A stretch of 43,575 nucleotides of DNA from Ignavibacteria bacterium (GTDB lineage: Bacteria; Bacteroidota; Ignavibacteria; Ignavibacteriales; Ignavibacteriaceae): contig JAUXVN010000095.1 of NCBI GenBank assembly GCA_030684555.1, forward strand, positions 1-43,575. The letters are read 5' to 3'. Under the pieces are notes generated by a model, which worked only from the letters and a program-made list of their open reading frames with translations, had not been told where the DNA came from and did not search any database. The number at the start of each line of letters is the position of its first letter. Position 1 is the stretch's first letter. Position numbers and translations under genes: made by a program. Below, piece by piece: positions 40,702 to 43,575 of the stretch.

Positions 40702-41844
40702 TTAACTCAACTGCCCGGCAAATAATCGTGTCTCTTTATCACATTCAAAAATTTGATCAATAGCAGGGTGTTTATGATTTTCTATTTTTTCTAAAGACTT
40801 ACTAATAATATAAGGGATTTTTGTAAATCCGATTTTACCATTTAAAAATTTTTCGACAGCAACCTCGTTTGATGCATTTAGAATACACGGAGCGGTTCCA
40901 CCAACTTCCAATACATCATAAGCTAACTTCAAACATTCAAATTTATAAAAATCCGGCTCAAAAAAAGTTAGATTTTTTATAACATGAAATTTTGTTTGTA
41001 CATGATTTGCAGGAAGACGTTCCGGGTAGGTTAGTGCAAATTGAATTGGTAATTTCATATCAGGCATACTTAATTGTGCCTTAATCGAACCGTCAACAAA
41101 TTCCACCATTGAATGAATAATTGATTGAGGATGGATTACAACTTCGAATTTATTTTTTGATAAACCGAATAACCAATAGGCTTCAATAACTTCAAGCCCT
41201 TTATTCATCATAGTGGCGGAGTCAATTGTAATTTTACTCCCCATCTTCCAATTTGGGTGATTAAGAGCATCTTCAATAGTAACAGTTTTAAGCTCATCTT
41301 TTGAACGATGAAGAAAAGGTCCGCCTGATGCAGTTAAAATTATTTTTTCTACTTCCTTCGTTTTTTCACCGATAAGACATTGGAAGATTGCGCTATGTTC
41401 GGAATCAACGGGAATTAATTCTGCATTATGTTCTTTAATTAAGTGAGTTACCATTTCACCGGCAACAACAAGAGTTTCTTTATTGGCGAGCGCTATCCTT
41501 TTCCCTCGTTTAATTGCTTCTAATGTTGGAGCTAAGCCGGCAAAGCCAACCATTGCTCCGACAAAAATGTCATAGTCACAAGTTGCTGCAATCTCTTTTA
41601 ATCCATCTTCTCCCGTTAGAATTTTACATGTATTGCCGATCTGTGAACGAAGCTCGTCAGCTTTTAAGATATCATTTACCGCAACAATTTTTGGTGAGAA
41701 TAAATTTATTTGTTCTTTGAGCAGCTCAATATTCGAATTAACCGATAATGCTTCTATAGAAAATTTATCCGGAAAATTTTTAACTACTTCAAGAGTATTG
41801 ACACCGATTGAACCGGTAGAGCCAAGTAAAACTATTTTTTTCAT
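40702..41844 (-). CDS. dxr: 1-deoxy-D-xylulose 5-phosphate reductoisomerase
   Basis: Dxr catalyses the second step of the MEP isoprenoid pathway, with NADPH and a divalent metal. The 380-residue protein starts with the dinucleotide loop GSTGSIG (8-14). ALANKETLVVAGE (118-130) and PVDSEHSAIFQC (145-156) follow, with metal ligands Asp147 and Glu149. TIDSATMMNKGLEVIEA supplies the third acidic ligand, with HPQSIIHSMVEF close after. The C-terminal domain (about 280-380) is complete. It supplies precursors to UppS, encoded about 5 kb away on the same strand. It forms an operon with rseP. The gene upstream at 41890 is 45 bp away on the same strand. Confidence 0.97.
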   Translation of the reverse strand: MKKIVLLGSTGSIGVNTLEVVKNFPDKFSIEALSVNSNIELLKEQINLFSPKIVAVNDILKADELRSQIGNTCKILTGEDGLKEIAATCDYDIFVGAMVGFAGLAPTLEAIKRGKRIALANKETLVVAGEMVTHLIKEHNAELIPVDSEHSAIFQCLIGEKTKEVEKIILTASGGPFLHRSKDELKTVTIEDALNHPNWKMGSKITIDSATMMNKGLEVIEAYWLFGLSKNKFEVVIHPQSIIHSMVEFVDGSIKAQLSMPDMKLPIQFALTYPERLPANHVQTKFHVIKNLTFFEPDFYKFECLKLAYDVLEVGGTAPCILNASNEVAVEKFLNGKIGFTKIPYIISKSLEKIENHKHPAIDQIFECDKETRLFAGQLS

Positions 41845-41889
41845 TTAAACTTTTTCAAAGACTGTGGTCAAATTTTATGATAACGTTAA

Positions 41890-42393
41890 TTATTGAAAAA
41901 TATGACGGGAAGCGGCTAATAAAATATTTAACAATACTATCACATTAACTATTGTTGCCAGGTTTCCTAATTTCTTAATATTTGTATATGTAAATTCATC
42001 AAGAGACGACTGGCTCTCAAGGTTATCTTGAATTGATAACCTGATTTTTTTTGCTTTCGGAATTAGGAATGCACCAATAATCACAATAATAATTATCATC
42101 AAAAATTGTTTAGTGTAAAGCCAATGGTTTTGCCCCGATGCAAATTGAAAGAAACCATAATCGTCTCTTAGAATTGACATAAATACACCTGTCAATAAAA
42201 TTCCAACCATTCCAACAATGCCGCTGATATTTAAAATTTTTAACCAGGTCGAAATTAATTTACGCTCACCTGATTTCCCCTTATTTTCGGAAATAGATTT
42301 TCTCAAAATTAAATCAGCCGGAAAAGCTCCAAACCAAATCGCCGCTGAAATAATATGAATAGTCCAAAGCAGGGTAAAAAATATCATAAACAA
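41890..42393 (-). CDS. CopD-like four-helix membrane protein
   Basis: A 167-residue inner-membrane protein with four hydrophobic helices at about 3-24, 50-72, 92-112 and 143-162. The first helix has WTIHIISAAIWFGAFPADL and the last ends near ASRHIFQ. The His residues in helices 1 and near the end recall CopD/DUF2269-type membrane proteins, where they may bind heme or copper. The match is general, so function stays open. AAGGA lies 8 bases before the ATG. It is upstream of dxr on the same strand and could be co-transcribed with it. The region behind its start carries the repeats described at 42467-42668. Confidence 0.6.
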   Translation of the reverse strand: MFMIFFTLLWTIHIISAAIWFGAFPADLILRKSISENKGKSGERKLISTWLKILNISGIVGMVGILLTGVFMSILRDDYGFFQFASGQNHWLYTKQFLMIIIIVIIGAFLIPKAKKIRLSIQDNLESQSSLDEFTYTNIKKLGNLATIVNVIVLLNILLAASRHIFQ

Positions 42394-42559
42394 TTCCTTT
42401 CTTTTTGAAAATATAAGAAAATGATAGCAGTTATTTTATGTAAAAAAGCATAACCGGTTAGTAAATGTGGCGGACTTAGAAGTGCGTTACTATCAACCAA
42501 GTACTTATGTTTATTTAGAATTATTAAATCTCAATTTGCCCATGAACCTTCACTGCAAT

Positions 42560-42583
42560 AATGGTGCTCGACAGCGTTGGGAA
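42560..42583 (+). repeat. Degenerate half copy of the hairpin repeat
   Basis: These 24 bases match the right half of the repeat at 42626-42659 at 21 positions (core CTCGACAG, then TTGGGAA). The left arm of the hairpin is missing. Confidence 0.5.
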
Positions 42584-42625
42584 GGAAAGGAACAAATTGT
42601 TTTAGCGTGAAACCAAAATTATATC

Positions 42626-42659
42626 CTCTGTCGAGAAGTGGTTCTCGACAGCCTTGGGA
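42626..42659 (+). repeat. Palindromic interspersed repeat, copy 1
   Basis: A 10-bp perfect stem, CTGTCGAGAA (42628-42637) and TTCTCGACAG (42642-42651), with loop GTGG, followed by CCTTGGGA. The 34-base unit recurs at 43402-43435 with one mismatch, in the same orientation. The look is of a REP/MITE-type element. Confidence 0.8.
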
Positions 42660-42682
42660 AAGTTGCATAAAAACCCTCTTGG

Positions 42683-43183
42683 TTAAAATATATAATTGAA
42701 TGATAAATGTATAAAACTAAAATTATGTCTTTTGTTATAATTTAGAATAAGTTCTGTACCTATACCTAAACCTTTAATTCCTAATTCGGTTAAAGGATAA
42801 ATATAAATCTGAACATTTGACACTAAACTAATAACATTAGATTTGGATGGAGAAAAATCTGAAATATAAATCTCTGTAATACCTGGTCCCAAGAAAGAAG
42901 CAATCATAAAGTATTTATTTGTTACTCTATAACCGACCATAAATGAAGCAAACCCTTTTTTAAAAAAAACATTTTTTTCACTTGAACCACGAGAATAAAG
43001 TCCCAAGCCGCTGAAAGACATATCTTCTATTGCAAAATTAAAACTTTGATGATGTGAGAAGTTACTTTGCGAAATGGGAACTGTGAAGTTTATCCAATAG
43101 TTCCCCCGTGTAGTATCTTGTTGAGAATAAATTAAAGCGTTAAATGTGAAGAATAACAACATTATCGATAGTACCTTTTTCAT
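42683..43183 (-). CDS. Hypothetical exported protein, probable small outer-membrane barrel
   Basis: A 166-residue protein of no recognised family. A signal peptide (about 1-20, ending IYSQQ) is followed by alternating hydrophobic and polar segments (NYWINFTVPISQ, FASFMVGYRVTNKYFMIASFLG, IGTELILNYN, and a final FSFIHLSFNYIF). This is a pattern of about eight beta strands ending in Phe, as in small outer-membrane barrels. It is flanked on both sides by the same palindromic repeat, 23 bp downstream and 218 bp upstream. It has no obvious partner gene. Confidence 0.65.
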   Translation of the reverse strand: MKKVLSIMLLFFTFNALIYSQQDTTRGNYWINFTVPISQSNFSHHQSFNFAIEDMSFSGLGLYSRGSSEKNVFFKKGFASFMVGYRVTNKYFMIASFLGPGITEIYISDFSPSKSNVISLVSNVQIYIYPLTELGIKGLGIGTELILNYNKRHNFSFIHLSFNYIF

Positions 43184-43401
43184 TATTTCTGTCCATTATT
43201 TATGTATAATATTTTCTATGGAGGTCGAGAACTATGTTAATTGCTAATTGAGTTACTTCTCAGTTGAGACTTAATGCCTTCTTCCAAAAGATTCTTTCGT
43301 TTGTAAGGAAACTCCGATTACGTCTCCCCATTTCTATATATCTACTTTTTTCTACTTATTGAGTATTTCAATTACTATCACATTTTACATCTTACTACAT
43401 T

Positions 43402-43435
43402 CTCTGTCGAGAAGTGGTTCTCGACAGCCGTGGGA
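43402..43435 (+). repeat. Palindromic interspersed repeat, copy 2
   Basis: The same unit as at 42626-42659, differing at one base (G for T at 43430). The stem is CTGTCGAGAA (43404-43413) and TTCTCGACAG (43418-43427), with loop GTGG. It lies about 30 bp after the stop of the partial gene at the right edge (minus strand). Confidence 0.8.
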
Positions 43436-43464
43436 CTCATTTAAACTGATTTATTCATTTTACC

Positions 43465-43575
43465 TCACCTCCTTCCAATTATTAGAAGTGCATTCCCGAG
43501 TCCGCCACCATAACTTTTACCTACTGAAACTATTGAATTATCAGTGACAGCTAATCCATATAATCTATTATCGAG
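43465..43575 (-). CDS. 3' end of an unidentified gene (partial)
   Basis: A minus-strand frame enters from the right edge and runs 36 codons to a TGA at 43465-43467. It reads LYGLAVTDNSIVSVG, then a glycine-rich GGGLGNALLII and a final RR. The composition and codon use look like coding sequence, and the pattern resembles the end of a secreted repeat or propeller protein. No family can be named from so little. The upstream part is outside the window. Confidence 0.55.
   Translation of the reverse strand, partial: LDNRLYGLAVTDNSIVSVGKSYGGGLGNALLIIGRR

Larger units (their letters stand above)
42531..42668 (-). pseudogene. Possible small ORF or gene remnant within the repeat region
   Basis: A 45-residue minus-strand frame (ATG at 42668) reads protein-like in parts, for example GYNFGFTLKQFVPFLP, and ends EGSWAN before a stop at 42531. 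It spans one copy of the hairpin repeat and a half copy, so its first 15 codons are repeat sequence. There is no ribosome site. It could be a leftover of a gene or a chance open frame; I cannot tell which. Confidence 0.15.

Noticed and set aside
43359-43547. 62-residue plus-strand ORF near the right edge
   Set aside because: It runs through the hairpin repeat and over the minus-strand partial gene, has no ribosome site, and its sequence is repeat-derived.

Overview
The window looks like chromosomal DNA of an AT-rich, Gram-negative, didermic bacterium. The outer-membrane genes (bamA, two ompH/skp paralogues, lpxD, a porin-like barrel, lipoproteins) show the two membranes. The style of the genes, and two promoter candidates resembling the Bacteroidota pattern TTTG-N18/19-TAnnTTTG (before the HU gene and queE), point to the FCB superphylum. 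The overall flavour fits Ignavibacteria/Chlorobi-type organisms; that assignment is inference from protein style, not a search result. No rRNA, tRNA, CRISPR array or complete mobile element was seen.

Layout. 1-1200: the apparent 5' edge of an ISL3-type transposase, and a LytS-type sensor kinase without its usual LytTR partner in view. 1609-16795 (+): a surface-glycan locus with a membrane-anchored GT2, a YfhO-like giant membrane protein, a Wzx-like flippase, two further glycosyltransferases, five methyltransferases (including MetW-like and FkbM-like), and an FdtA/FdtB pair for a 3-amino-3,6-dideoxyhexose. Two paralogous beta-propeller lipoproteins, each followed by its own terminator, are interleaved in it. 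16796-20470: an NRDE/TANGO2 protein, an unknown membrane protein, HU, and a GT4 plus methyltransferase operon.

20573-22621 (-): three pilin-like proteins in PilV-PilW-PilX order that lack the classical prepilin cleavage motif. 22758-27848 (-): a hybrid sensor kinase with a degenerate N-terminal receiver and weak ATP-lid motifs, a metallophosphatase with a C-terminal CBM9-like domain, and a lipoprotein MsrA. 28195-30171 (+): queE-queD-truA (tRNA modification). 30178-35695 (-): uppS-bamA-ompH-ompH-lpxD, an envelope biogenesis operon with an intrinsic hairpin between the two ompH genes. 35878-38390: methyltransferase, GNAT, an RsbW/RsbV-like pair and a DinB-like protein. 38483-41844 (-): a porin-like barrel, then rseP and dxr. 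41890-43575: a CopD-like membrane protein, a small barrel-like secreted protein, a hairpin repeat present twice, and the 3' end of an unidentified gene.

The genes centre on the envelope: lipid A (lpxD), the isoprenoid carrier (dxr, uppS), outer-membrane protein assembly (bamA, ompH), envelope proteolysis (rseP), and glycan assembly, export and methylation. The points that most deserve attention are the methyltransferase-rich glycan locus with its paired propeller lipoproteins, the atypical pilin trio, the degenerate hybrid kinase operon, and the palindromic repeat family near the right edge.
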